In this document: positions 29,108-37,258 of the stretch, in pieces
Layout: every line of letters begins with the position of its first letter
Position numbering within the stretch: the stretch's first letter is position 1
Source: an uncultured Campylobacter sp.
GTDB lineage: Bacteria; Campylobacterota; Campylobacteria; Campylobacterales; Campylobacteraceae
Assembly: GCF_938045345.1 (NCBI RefSeq)
Contig: NZ_CALIMS010000053.1
Span: 1-64,000 of the forward strand
DNA length: 64,000 nucleotides
Reading direction: 5' to 3'
Notes under the pieces: generated by a model
What the model was told of the DNA's origin: nothing
Database searches by the model: none
What the model saw: only the letters and a program-made list of their open reading frames with translations
Made by a program: the position numbers and the translations under genes

Positions 29108-29428
29108 GGGCTTTTCACGCCCTCAAATAGCACTGCGCCGTAAGAATACAATTTAAGCGGCCGGTAGCGCGCCAAAGGCCCAAAAAAAGCCAGCCGGATA
29201 GCAAAGCCGCGCAAGATGGGGCTTGTACCAAAAGGACGATAAGCGTTGCGAGCCGTATCGTCAAATGAGCCTAGCTACGCCGCCGAAACGGAGCCCCGCC
29301 TGAAACTCAAATCGGCGCACCGCAAAACGTCCCGCACTGGTGCGCCCATAGAGTGGATTGAGCAAAATTTAAAATTTCGCCGCTTTTTCTCCGCCTCTCG
29401 CAGAAGCCGCATCGATTTAAAATTTTAA

Positions 29429-29737
29429 CGCGCCGAGGACGAACAGATCGGCCGCTGCAAAATCTGCGATAGCCAAAAATCTACAAGCGGCGTCGAAACG
29501 GGCGCGACAAGAAAACTAATAGGCGGCGTCGCGCCTGCTTCGTAAAACCGCGGCGGGCTGATTGCCGAGGAGCCGCTTAGTGCAGCATTTAAACCGCCGC
29601 GCAAAAAAGATAAAATTTATCTTTTCGCGCATGATGATTTGCGCCGCATCTACAAACAAATGAAGCTCGCAGGCTCTTGGCGGTCGATGGCGCCGCTATT
29701 ACGCCGCTTAAACCTGCGCGGATCTAAAATTTTATAA
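29429..29737 (+). pseudogene. Possible decayed coding remnant
   Basis: One frame reads AEDEQIGRCKICDSQKST..., meets a TAA at 29543, and continues FKPPRKKDKIYLFAHDDLRR... to a stop at 29737. Both halves have normal-looking amino-acid composition, and there is a CxxC pair, but no clear start. It may be an old gene with a nonsense change, or chance. The surrounding 29,108-29,823 has no other gene. Confidence 0.2.
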
Positions 29738-29823
29738 ATTAAAATTCCATGTCGCGGACAATTTAAAATTTCGCGCTTCAAACGATCTGTAAATTCCGTG
29801 CTTCAGGCTGTAGCAATTAGATC

Positions 29824-30122
29824 TTAGCGCTCCCAGCGATGCTTTTTCATACGGGCGCGCTCGCCTCTAAATTCCACGCCTTCGGCCTCTAGCAGTTCGC
29901 GCTGAGTCGCAAAGCTCGCCGCCAAGGCTCCTGCGTGGTTTACGACGCGGTGGCACGGGTAGCTGCCGTAAGGCTCTGCTTGCGAGAGCACGCGCCCCAC
30001 GAGCCGCGAGCAAGCGGGTAGCCCGATCAAGCGTGCGATCTGTCCGTAGCTAGCGACCCTGCCCGCGGGGATCTCCTCCACAAGGGTAAAATTTCATAGA
30101 TCAAATTTTGTGTCAAAACCAT
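29824..30122 (-). pseudogene. Alkyltransferase-like (MGMT/Atl) protein, frameshifted near its N-terminus
   Basis: The long frame (29824-30081, GTG start) encodes VEEIPAGRVASYGQIARLIG, then PCHRVVNHAG and a KKHRW end: a small MGMT-type DNA-binding domain keeping the reactive-Cys motif PCHR. The expected first helix is in another frame: from ATG at 30122, MVLTQNLIYEILPL. A CCC at about 30084-30086 (minus strand) would restore the frame if it were CCCC. The intact protein would be about 98 residues, normal for the family. A TATAAT at 30129-30134 would start a nearly leaderless transcript at that ATG, which supports it as the original start. Confidence 0.65.
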
Positions 30123-30128
30123 GGCGTA

Positions 30129-30134
30129 ATTATA
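30129..30134 (-). promoter_or_regulatory. -10 box for the alkyltransferase-like gene
   Basis: AAGTATAATTAC gives a perfect TATAAT 7 bases before the ATG at 30122, so the mRNA would be leaderless or nearly so. Confidence 0.45.
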
Positions 30135-30190
30135 CTTTTTCGCATTTAAATTTAGACCTAAATGTAGCCGCTTTGCAGCGCCAAATTCGA

Positions 30191-30196
30191 TATAAT
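30191..30196 (+). promoter_or_regulatory. -10 box for the duplicated membrane protein gene
   Basis: CGATATAATTTC, a perfect TATAAT 34 bases before the GTG start at 30230, followed by AAAAGGAGCG as ribosome site. Confidence 0.55.
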
Positions 30197-30229
30197 TTCT
30201 AAAATTTAGCGCTTTAAAAGGAGCGAGCT

Positions 30230-31330
30230 GTGGACGAGAAATTTCAATCAGACACGAAAGAGCTGGACGAGAAATTTGCCGCTATCCCTGAAAATTTAAA
30301 GAAGCGATACGATAGACATAGATTTATCAGACGCGTGATTATGGCGTATTGGTCATCAGCGTTTGCTACTTTTTATTTTTTAATGATATTGGGAATATAT
30401 TTAGAGTCATTTTTTACAAATATCGGTATAAAATTATCATCTGAAATTTTTATATATATTCGTGATGTCGCGATAATAGTTTTGCCTATATGTGCGACGA
30501 TCTGTTTTTTAAGATACACTAAGACTAAGCGATACAGCAACCTTTTTATCAAAGATCAAGGGGATAATTTGTTGGTTTTTACGATCGAAAATTTTGCCAG
30601 CATAGTTTTGATTTTATATCCGATTCTGCTTATTTTGGGGTCATTTTTCGTCGAAGATAATGACGGAGGATATGGTATTTATGCATTTTTATACGGCCTC
30701 TTAGTGGCTCCAATCTGCTTGTTAATCTTTGCGATATGCTATTTTTTCAATAAAAGCTCATATACACCCGCGTCCGGGGCTTCAGATCTACGCAGGGAGC
30801 CCGATCTGGCGACTCAAAGCGCAAAATCCGCAGAGGAAAGACTAACCGAACTAAACGACCTGGACGCAAAATTTAAAAATTTACCGCGTAATCTAAAAAA
30901 TCGCTACGACACACATAGGCTTATCAGACGCTCTAGCGTGACGTTTGTGGGCTTTACGGTTTTAGTTTCGTGGTTTGCAAGCTTTGTAAATAACGTTCTG
31001 GGCGGGCTTCTTTCTCTTGCTGCGGTGTTGGTTTTACCATATATTTTTACGCGAATTTATCTAAAAAGCTATCCGACGAAAAAATATAGCAAACTTTTTA
31101 TAAAAAATCAGTGCTTTTCTCTGGCGGTTTTTATAATCGAAAATTTAGCCAGCGTGGCTTTGATCCTCTATCCGCTTGCGCTCATAATAGCGGCGCTGAT
31201 CGCTAAAAATAATGAGAGGATAATAGGTCTGTTTTTGAGCGGTTCAAATGTATTATCGCTTTGTTTTCTCGTTTTTGTAGCGTGCTATCTGTTTAATCGA
31301 AGCACTTATATTCCGAAGGACGAAGCGTAA
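30230..31330 (+). CDS. Internally duplicated membrane protein, family not recognised
   Basis: 366 residues made of two similar halves of about 180. Each begins with a soluble helix (LDEKFAAIPENLKKRYDRHR at about 12-31; LDAKFKNLPRNLKNRYDTHR at about 207-226), then RR, then four membrane segments, with a central cytoplasmic motif KRYSNLFIKDQ (first) or KKYSKLFIKNQ (second) followed by FTIENFASIVLILYP-like helices. An Ala/Ser/Glu-rich linker (about 180-203) joins the halves. GTG start with AAAAGGAGCG. The halves differ at many positions, so the duplication is not recent. Confidence 0.8.
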   Translation: MDEKFQSDTKELDEKFAAIPENLKKRYDRHRFIRRVIMAYWSSAFATFYFLMILGIYLESFFTNIGIKLSSEIFIYIRDVAIIVLPICATICFLRYTKTKRYSNLFIKDQGDNLLVFTIENFASIVLILYPILLILGSFFVEDNDGGYGIYAFLYGLLVAPICLLIFAICYFFNKSSYTPASGASDLRREPDLATQSAKSAEERLTELNDLDAKFKNLPRNLKNRYDTHRLIRRSSVTFVGFTVLVSWFASFVNNVLGGLLSLAAVLVLPYIFTRIYLKSYPTKKYSKLFIKNQCFSLAVFIIENLASVALILYPLALIIAALIAKNNERIIGLFLSGSNVLSLCFLVFVACYLFNRSTYIPKDEA

Positions 31331-31516
31331 ATCTCGCTAAATTTAACCTCGTGTCGGTGCCCTGAATTTCATTAAATTTAGCCGCGCTTTTAAATTTTAC
31401 GACGCGGCGCCTCGCCTAATTTCAAAATTTAGTAGTTTTAAAATTTTACCTTGCCGAGGCCTTCGGGCGAGCGAAATTTAAACCGAATATTCAGCCCCTC
31501 TTTATATGTAAAGGAA

Positions 31517-31522
31517 TATAAT
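31517..31522 (+). promoter_or_regulatory. -10 box for pepE
   Basis: GGAATATAATTTC contains TATAAT 38 bases before the ATG; AAAGGAGAAAAG is the ribosome site. Confidence 0.55.
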
Positions 31523-31560
31523 TTCAAAACAGATATCAACTTTGATTTAAAGGAGAAAAG

Positions 31561-32394
31561 ATGCAAAATCAAAGACGAAACCTGCTAAAAGTAGCCGCTT
31601 TGGCGGCGGGCGCTGCGATGCTCGGTACGAGCGAACTGGTTGCGAGCGAAAAGGCGTTTAAGCTCTCCAAGCGCGATCATAGCAAGCAAAGAGCGCTGCT
31701 GCTCTCAAGCTCGGGCTACAAAGACACGAAGTATCTATCGCACGCGGTGTCGTGGATCGGTAAATTTGCGCAGGAGAACAACCTCGCGGGCAAAAAGATC
31801 GTTTTTATCCCTTACGCGAGCCTTCGCAGGAGCTACGACGAATATGAAAAGCGCGTCAAAGAGGCGCTTGCGAGCTTAAGCTTGAATATCGTCGGTGTTC
31901 ATCACGCTAAAAATGCCGCGAAGGAAGTCGCGAGCGCGGATTGCATATTCGTAGGCGGCGGCAACACCTTCAAGCTCGTGCACGATATGTATGAAAACGA
32001 GCTCATCGCCCTGATTAGCAAAATGGTCGAGGACGGCACGCCGTATATCGGCTGGAGCGCGGGCTCGAACGTCGCGGGCGCTACGATGATGACGACGAAC
32101 GATATGCCGATCATCGAGCCCGAGTCGTTTAATACCTTCAACATCTTCCCGCACCAGATCAATCCGCACTTCATCTCGGGCAAGCCTGCGGGGCACAACG
32201 GCGAGAGTAGAGAGGAGAGGCTGGAGGAATTTTTGATCGCTAATCAAAAATCGACGGTTTATGCGATGCCGGAGGGTACGGCGTTTTGGCTTGAGGGCGA
32301 GAAGGCGACCGTGCTAGGGCCTGCTGCGGTGCTAAAGATGAATTATAAACAAAAGGTTAAGTTGATCGAGCCGGGCAGCTCGTTTAAGTATTGA
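31561..32394 (+). CDS. pepE: Peptidase E (S51 family) with a twin-arginine-type signal
   Basis: 277 residues. The N-terminus NQRRNLLKVAALAAGAAMLG has RR followed by a hydrophobic stretch and an Ala-rich end, resembling a Tat signal, so the enzyme may be periplasmic. The mature part is a peptidase E: FVGGGNTFKLVHDMY, the nucleophile elbow GWSAGSNVAG and PHQINPHF. S51 peptidases cleave Asp-X dipeptides. E. coli PepE is cytoplasmic, so the signal is notable. A good promoter and ribosome site precede it and it stands alone. Confidence 0.87.
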   Translation: MQNQRRNLLKVAALAAGAAMLGTSELVASEKAFKLSKRDHSKQRALLLSSSGYKDTKYLSHAVSWIGKFAQENNLAGKKIVFIPYASLRRSYDEYEKRVKEALASLSLNIVGVHHAKNAAKEVASADCIFVGGGNTFKLVHDMYENELIALISKMVEDGTPYIGWSAGSNVAGATMMTTNDMPIIEPESFNTFNIFPHQINPHFISGKPAGHNGESREERLEEFLIANQKSTVYAMPEGTAFWLEGEKATVLGPAAVLKMNYKQKVKLIEPGSSFKY

Positions 32395-32627
32395 TCGCAC
32401 CCGCTTAAATTTAACCAATAGGTGCGTCAGGCGGCACCGCTCGGCCAAATGCGCAAATCGGTTAAATTTTTAATTGCGGCGCTCGGCTAAATTCGGGCGC
32501 CGCTTTTTAAATTTATGCGATAAAGCGCGCTTTGCTTATGCGGACACGCGATCAAAAGATAAGCATCGATTTAAAGCGGCGCACGATCGCCGAAGCCATA
32601 AAAAGTAAAATTTAAAACGCAGATAAA

Positions 32628-33316
32628 ATGCCCCGCGTCCACCTTCTTATGCCGCTCGGCGATTTTATTCCGTATATCGCGGACATCCTTGCCGGCTGCG
32701 GCGGGACGGTATATTTGCAAAAAAGCGGCGGCGCTTATAGTGCCGTAAAAATCGATGTGGGCGGCCGCCGAAACTTAAGCGATCGGGAGCAAAGTTTTAA
32801 ATTTTTTATTTCGCTAGAATCGCCGCAAGAGCCCGAACTGCCTGCAAAGGTATTTTACGACGATATGTATCGAAGCATCATCGAAGGCACGGGAGGACGA
32901 GAAACGCAAGAAGCTATAGAGATGATCGCGCTGCGACTCGTCGCAAAAAATCCGGGCGCGGCTATTCGGAAAATTTTCTCCGGAAATAAACTCAAAAACG
33001 ACGAAGAGATCGGTCGCGGGCTTAGCTGCGGCGCTTCTTTTTACAAAGATTATTTTTACGCGAAGCGCTGCATGGACGGTAAAATTTTGAAATTTGATCT
33101 GAACAACGACAAACTGCCGAATATTACGACGCCGTAAACGGGCGGCATCGCCGATTTAAAGATCAAAGGACGCCGCGGCGAGCAAACGAGCACTTCCGCC
33201 TGTATCGCCGCTCGCTTACGCCGAGCGGCGATGAGCTTGTAGCCGAGATTTTAAAAACCGAAAAATACCAAAAGGCGGTTCGGCGCATAAACGTACCCAG
33301 TAGCGCCGATACGTAA
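32628..33316 (+). pseudogene. Hypothetical gene with a probable frameshift in its last third
   Basis: From 32628 the frame encodes 169 residues ending KFDLNNDKLPNITTP. In the frame two bases later, coding-like sequence continues: TAEYYDAVNGRHRRFKDQRT, then RANEHFRLYRRSLTPSGDE and KTEKYQKAVRRINVPSS, to a TAA at 33316. Adding one A to the AAA at about 33111 would join DLNNDK to TAEYYDAV and give about 229 residues. The product is not recognised; it has no signal peptide or membrane helix. The start has no good ribosome site, so the N-terminus is uncertain. Confidence 0.5.
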
Positions 33317-33345
33317 GGTTTAAATTTAAGATAAGGGAGCGAATT

Positions 33346-34212
33346 ATGCGGGCAGCAAACGGCACGGATTATGCGGAGTTTCAAAACGAAATTTTATCTT
33401 TTTACCGCGAACATGGGCGGGCGCTGCCGTGGCGACAAACGAGCGATCCGTATGCGATCCTCGTATCGGAGTTTATGCTGCAGCAGACCCAGACGCAGCG
33501 AGTGATCCCCAAATATGCGCGCTGGCTGGAGGAATTCCCCACCGTGTGCGCGCTCGCCGACGCGCCTTTTACACAGGTGCTGCGGTACTGGGTGGGTCTG
33601 GGCTACAACCGCCGCGCGCGCTATTTGCACGAGTGCGCCAAAAAGATCGTGCGCGAATTTGACGGCGCCGTGCCCTCTAATCCTGCCGCACTGCGGACGC
33701 TTCCTGGTATCGGAGCTTACACCGCCGCAGCCGTAGCCGCGTTTGCCTACGATAAGCCCACGATTTTTATCGAGACGAATATCCGCGCCGTTTTCATCCA
33801 CTTCTTTTTCTCGTACCGCGAGGAAGTGAACGATAAAGAAATCGCGCCGCTCGTGCGCGCGAGCCTTTATGAGGAGGATCCGCGAACGTGGTATTATGCG
33901 CTGATGGACTACGGCGCGGCGCTCAAAAAGCGGCGGGACAATCCGAACAGGCAAAGCAAACACTACGTCAAGCAGTCTCAATTTAAAGGATCTCTGCGTC
34001 AGGCGCGAGGAGCGATCATCCGTGCGCTTATCGCGCAGTCGTCGCAAACGCACGACGAGCTCGCCGTAAATTCTTGTGCGGATACGGCCGCGCAAACGGC
34101 GCTTTTTAATCGGGCGCTTGAGGCTTTACTGCGCGAAGGCTTCGTAGCAAAATTTGAGCACCTTTATACTTTAGCCCCCAATTTTAAGGACGACGCCCCA
34201 AGCGCGAAATAA
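33346..34212 (+). CDS. MutY-like A/G-specific adenine glycosylase lacking the Fe-S cluster
   Basis: 288 residues of the HhH-GPD family. SEFMLQQTQTQRVIPKY is the MutY-specific adenine pocket with catalytic Glu, and the hairpin LPGIGAYTAAAVAAFAY is followed by the catalytic Asp position, here changed to Glu-Thr-Asn (IFIETNIRAV; VDTN is more usual in MutY). After the MDYGA motif, where MutY has CxxxxxxCxxCxxxxxC, this protein has KKRRDNPNRQSKHYVKQSQF with no cysteine, so it is a cluster-less variant. The NUDIX-like C-terminal domain is replaced by about 60 residues that look like a winged helix. It probably removes A opposite 8-oxoG or related lesions. AAGGGAGCG precedes the ATG. Confidence 0.85.
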   Translation: MRAANGTDYAEFQNEILSFYREHGRALPWRQTSDPYAILVSEFMLQQTQTQRVIPKYARWLEEFPTVCALADAPFTQVLRYWVGLGYNRRARYLHECAKKIVREFDGAVPSNPAALRTLPGIGAYTAAAVAAFAYDKPTIFIETNIRAVFIHFFFSYREEVNDKEIAPLVRASLYEEDPRTWYYALMDYGAALKKRRDNPNRQSKHYVKQSQFKGSLRQARGAIIRALIAQSSQTHDELAVNSCADTAAQTALFNRALEALLREGFVAKFEHLYTLAPNFKDDAPSAK

Positions 34213-34227
34213 CTAATCACTTACCGT

Positions 34228-34513
34228 ATGTTGCCGATCATTGCCGAATACGGCGAAGCGGTTATATTCGGCAAAAGAAGCGACGACGCTTTTATGCCGC
34301 AAAATCGATGCGGGCAACCGCAGAAATTTAATCTAGAAAAACGGAAGAAATTTACAATTTTTTATCTTGTCCGAATCGCCGTAAAAGTGCGGATCGCTCG
34401 CGTGGAGATTTTACGACAAGGCGCCGCATCAAAACACCATCAAGAACGCCGAGGATGAGAGGGCAGAAAACCGCGCTGCGGTAATGTCGGCAGTCGATGC
34501 GCGAGGCGGCTAA
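34228..34513 (+). pseudogene. Likely decayed small gene
   Basis: The frame from 34228 encodes PIIAEYGEAVIFGKRSDDA...KKFTIFYL. Another frame continues ILSESP, a TAA at about 34380, then KCGSLAWRFYDKAPHQNTIK and NAEDERAENRAAVMSAVDAR to a stop at 34513. The composition of the second part is clearly protein-like. At least one frame change and one stop separate the parts. Product not recognised. The 34,514-34,710 gap holds nothing else. Confidence 0.3.
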
Positions 34514-34710
34514 ATTTAGTAGCCGAATTTAAGCGGATTTGAGCTTTTGCTTTTCGCGTGCATTAAAATTTGAAAGCTTGATTTAACCCTTGGGATAGTA
34601 AAATTTCGCAACGACTTTTATTTGGAGAAAAATGCCATATTAAATACGAAATTCCGCGCGAGCGATGAAATTCTCCGTTTCAAACGCTTTGGGCGCAAAG
34701 GAATAAATAA

Positions 34711-35208
34711 ATGAACTTATCAAGTAGAATAAAAGCGCTAAAGACGCGGCTTAAACTGCAAAAGCCGGAAATTATAACAAATCCTGTACAAAAGGATGAG
34801 CTTGTCGAGCAAGATCTGTGCAGTAAAGATCTGTGCGATTTAGACCATAGCACAATCAAACTCTTATCGGGAGATTTGCAGGTTTTCAATGATTATACTT
34901 TTAGGTATTATATCCTGGATTTTATTGATTTTTACGAGCGCTTCGGCGATGAAGCGATTATAGAAGATATGTTTATTCAAGCATTTGCACCGCCTATGCG
35001 GCGGGCAAGAGCGAAACAATTTAGCAGAGATGAGGTAAAAATAATCATAGATTTTTTGCAAAAAAATTATGAAAATATTACAAGAATTACGCATTCCAAG
35101 AAATATAAAAAGTTAAAACCCTATGAGCAAGAAGAAATTTATATACCATTCAAACATTTTGAAAAAGAGATAAAAAATGCGATAAATTTTTGGACAAAAA
35201 CATTATAG
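34711..35208 (+). CDS. Hypothetical protein, first gene of the accessory island
   Basis: 165 residues, not firmly recognised. The N-terminus is basic and helical; the middle (FNDYTFRYYILDFIDFYERF) is rich in aromatic residues; there is no signal or membrane segment. Size and composition recall small cytoplasmic immunity-type proteins. AAAGGAATAAATAA precedes the ATG. Clearly more AT-rich than the genes to its left, marking the start of the island. Confidence 0.65.
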   Translation: MNLSSRIKALKTRLKLQKPEIITNPVQKDELVEQDLCSKDLCDLDHSTIKLLSGDLQVFNDYTFRYYILDFIDFYERFGDEAIIEDMFIQAFAPPMRRARAKQFSRDEVKIIIDFLQKNYENITRITHSKKYKKLKPYEQEEIYIPFKHFEKEIKNAINFWTKTL

Positions 35209-35269
35209 TAGCACCTTTAGAAGAAGGTATTAGAAATACTAGAAAAATTATTAAACGTAGGAGGAAACA

Positions 35270-35545
35270 ATGAATAATCTAAAGCTTATACAAAACTGGT
35301 ATGCTTCCAAATGCGACGGGGAATGGGAGCATCAATACGGCCTTACGCTGGAAACGGTCGATAACCCGGGCTGGTGGATCGAAATCGATGGCGAGAACGG
35401 GAAAAAGCCGATAAAAATAAATGTCGATAGAGATGACGAGGATTGGTTTTTCGTCAATGCCACGGAAAACAAACTCAAAGGAAGTTGTGGAGCCGAGAAT
35501 TTAGAGGAGTTATTGGAATACGTGGTAAAATGGCTAACGGATTAA
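35270..35545 (+). CDS. Immunity protein 53 (Imm53) family
   Basis: 91 residues. The pattern IQNWYASKCDGEWEHQYGL, then ETVDNPGWW and a C-terminal NLEELLEYVVKWL matches the Imm53 family of polymorphic-toxin immunity proteins, in which WY, CDGxWEH and TxDNPGW are the hallmarks. Such proteins bind and block a partner toxin domain; no toxin gene is in the window. TAGGAGGAAACA is a strong ribosome site. Confidence 0.85.
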   Translation: MNNLKLIQNWYASKCDGEWEHQYGLTLETVDNPGWWIEIDGENGKKPIKINVDRDDEDWFFVNATENKLKGSCGAENLEELLEYVVKWLTD

Positions 35546-35832
35546 AATTTAGCGAAAGCATTATGAAAGAGCTATATAAAATTTATCTGAAAGATAGTAA
35601 AAAGAGCTTCGTAGCCACTGGAAATACTACTCATTACGACGGCAATAAAATTTTACCACAGCCGTTTGCTTTAAGCATCGTTCAATACGATGGCGACAGC
35701 GGATTTTATCTATTTTGTCTCGACAAATCGGGGAAAGAGCAAACCGATACCTATCATGAAAGTATAGAGGATGCGTTTAAGCAGGCCGAATTTGAATTCG
35801 GCGTAAAGAAAAAGGATTGGATAAAGCTTTAG
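35530..35832 (+). CDS. Hypothetical small acidic protein following Imm53
   Basis: 100 residues, not recognised. The core ALSIVQYDGDSGFYLFCLDK with TDTYHESIEDAFKQAEFEF looks like a compact alpha/beta domain of the kind seen in immunity proteins. The ATG at 35530 overlaps the Imm53 stop by 16 bases; another in-frame ATG at 35563 lies after GCGAAAG and is also possible. Likely co-translated with Imm53. Confidence 0.6.
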   Translation: MANGLKFSESIMKELYKIYLKDSKKSFVATGNTTHYDGNKILPQPFALSIVQYDGDSGFYLFCLDKSGKEQTDTYHESIEDAFKQAEFEFGVKKKDWIKL

Positions 35833-35881
35833 ATTATGTAAATAAAATATCGCCAACCGATTAAATTTAAAAAGGAGCATT

Positions 35882-36120
35882 ATGAAATTTAAAATTTTCA
35901 AGCCAAAGCTTTATGAAAAGTATAAGGATATGGTTATAGAGGTGTGAGGGTGAATACAACATTGATGGCTAAAATAGATATTTTATCAAATTTGATAAAT
36001 TTTGCTAACGATATGCTTAATGAAAATATGCCCCCGACAACAAGCTACAGCCTAATGAGGCGCTATTCAAACAATGACAACTATCTCAAAAAAGCCATAG
36101 GAATAAAAAATGAGCACTAG
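35882..36120 (+). pseudogene. Small gene probably broken by a short indel
   Basis: AAAAAGGAGCATT then ATG at 35882 is a strong start, but the frame encodes only MKFKIFKPKLYEKYKDMVIEV before a TGA at 35945. Three bases on, a second frame (GTG at 35950) runs 56 codons (MAKIDILSNLINFANDML ... YLKKAIGIKNEH) and its stop overlaps the next ATG. One small indel would give a single protein of about 75 residues. Not recognised. Alternatively the 56-codon frame is itself a gene. Confidence 0.4.
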
Positions 36121-36682
36121 GATAGGTTTAATACTTTTGGGCACATTTTTTGTATTTGAAAGCATTCTTGGCTGCTTTAGCGGAAAGATGTATTTTAAAT
36201 ACGGGGGCTGGAGCGCAGTTGAGCCGGTCTACATTATCAAGATTTTTATCATCGGCGTATTGTTTGTTTCTGCAGGAATTTTCATAAACAAAAAAATAGG
36301 TAGAGTGATTAATGCCTTGATAGGTTTAAGTCTTTTAATAATATCTATAGAAATTTTTACAACGCAAGATCCCGCAGGAATACAAAGTAAAATCGGATAT
36401 CCTTTTCTTATCTCTGGATTTTTGGTTTTACTTATTAGTATCTCGTTTTTTTACCTCGCCCTCCATCCTGAAAAGAACATAAAAAGATACCCAGAGTATA
36501 TGTGGTGTAAGGACTGCTTTAAATTTTATATGTACGAGGACGTCAAAGATACGGATCAAATTTGCTCATACTGCGGCAAAAAGCTTACGGAGTATAATGA
36601 CGGCGACTATTGGCGAAGAAACGCTCCTCATCAAGGTGTTAAAACTCCGAAGATCAAAAAGCGTAAATTTAAAAAGCGATGA
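36110..36682 (+). CDS. Membrane protein with C-terminal zinc ribbon, paralogue 1
   Basis: 190 residues: four membrane segments (about 5-22, 40-58, 64-82, 98-120) and a soluble tail with two CxxC pairs (WCKDCFKFYMYED and ICSYCGKKL) that should bind zinc, then a very basic end (KIKKRKFKKR). The tail resembles that of the next gene, so the two are diverged duplicates. Function unknown. Its start overlaps the preceding frame by 11 bases. Confidence 0.72.
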   Translation: MSTRIGLILLGTFFVFESILGCFSGKMYFKYGGWSAVEPVYIIKIFIIGVLFVSAGIFINKKIGRVINALIGLSLLIISIEIFTTQDPAGIQSKIGYPFLISGFLVLLISISFFYLALHPEKNIKRYPEYMWCKDCFKFYMYEDVKDTDQICSYCGKKLTEYNDGDYWRRNAPHQGVKTPKIKKRKFKKR

Positions 36683-36714
36683 AATTTTGATTTGTTATAG
36701 AGGAATATATAAAA

Positions 36715-37146
36715 ATGCTAAATAGAATTTTTGCATTAATCGGATTTTTTGCTTTTTTCACATGGGGACTGGCGGCCGCTCTATCGGGAAAAGTCGATAT
36801 AAAACCCGGCTTTATGGCACCAGTAAAGCTTGATAGCGCATATCTGCGTACCATCATAGGAATTTTATGCTTTGCGGCGTGCGTTTTCTTTTTATATCTT
36901 GCTTTTCGCTCCGAAAAAAGCATAAAATATTATCCTAAATTTATGCGCTGCAAAGAGTGTCTTAAATTTTATAATTTCTCGGACGTTAAAGATGGGGGCG
37001 TTTGCCCTAAGTGCGGAGGCGAACTGCAAAATTATGCCGAGATAGAAAAATCGGATCAAATAGAAAAGAATAAAAAGCTTGAGAAATATTATAAATTTGA
37101 AGAGGAGTGGCTAAAGAAGGTACAAAATCGGTGCGATGAGGAATAA
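36715..37146 (+). CDS. Membrane protein with C-terminal zinc ribbon, paralogue 2
   Basis: 143 residues: two membrane segments (about 5-22 and 42-62), then EKSIKYYPKFMRCKECLKFY, close to EKNIKRYPEYMWCKDCFKFY of the upstream gene, and CPKCGGEL as second CxxC pair. The end is charged and helical. It lacks the two middle helices of its neighbour. GAGG precedes the ATG. Role unknown. Confidence 0.7.
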   Translation: MLNRIFALIGFFAFFTWGLAAALSGKVDIKPGFMAPVKLDSAYLRTIIGILCFAACVFFLYLAFRSEKSIKYYPKFMRCKECLKFYNFSDVKDGGVCPKCGGELQNYAEIEKSDQIEKNKKLEKYYKFEEEWLKKVQNRCDEE

Positions 37147-37164
37147 AATTTTAAAAGATGAGGT

Positions 37165-37184
37165 GCCGCCTTAAGGTATAAATT
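37165..37184 (+). repeat. 20-base direct repeat, copy 1
   Basis: GCCGCCTTAAGGTATAAATT, repeated exactly at 37976-37995. It contains the palindrome CCTTAAGG and ends in a TATAAAT that could act as a -10 box. It lies 75 bases before the first lipoprotein gene. Confidence 0.8.
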
Positions 37185-37258
37185 AAAATTTAGATATATC
37201 CGCACGGAAATATCATAAGGCGTTATAAATAGAATTCCGATAAAGGAGCGAAAATAAG

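Noticed and set aside
35182..35272. Frame ending APLEEGIRNTRKIIKRRRKQ with TGA overlapping the Imm53 start
   Set aside because: Coding-like end and overlap are suggestive of a toxin C-terminus, but it is short, has no start and overlaps a better gene.
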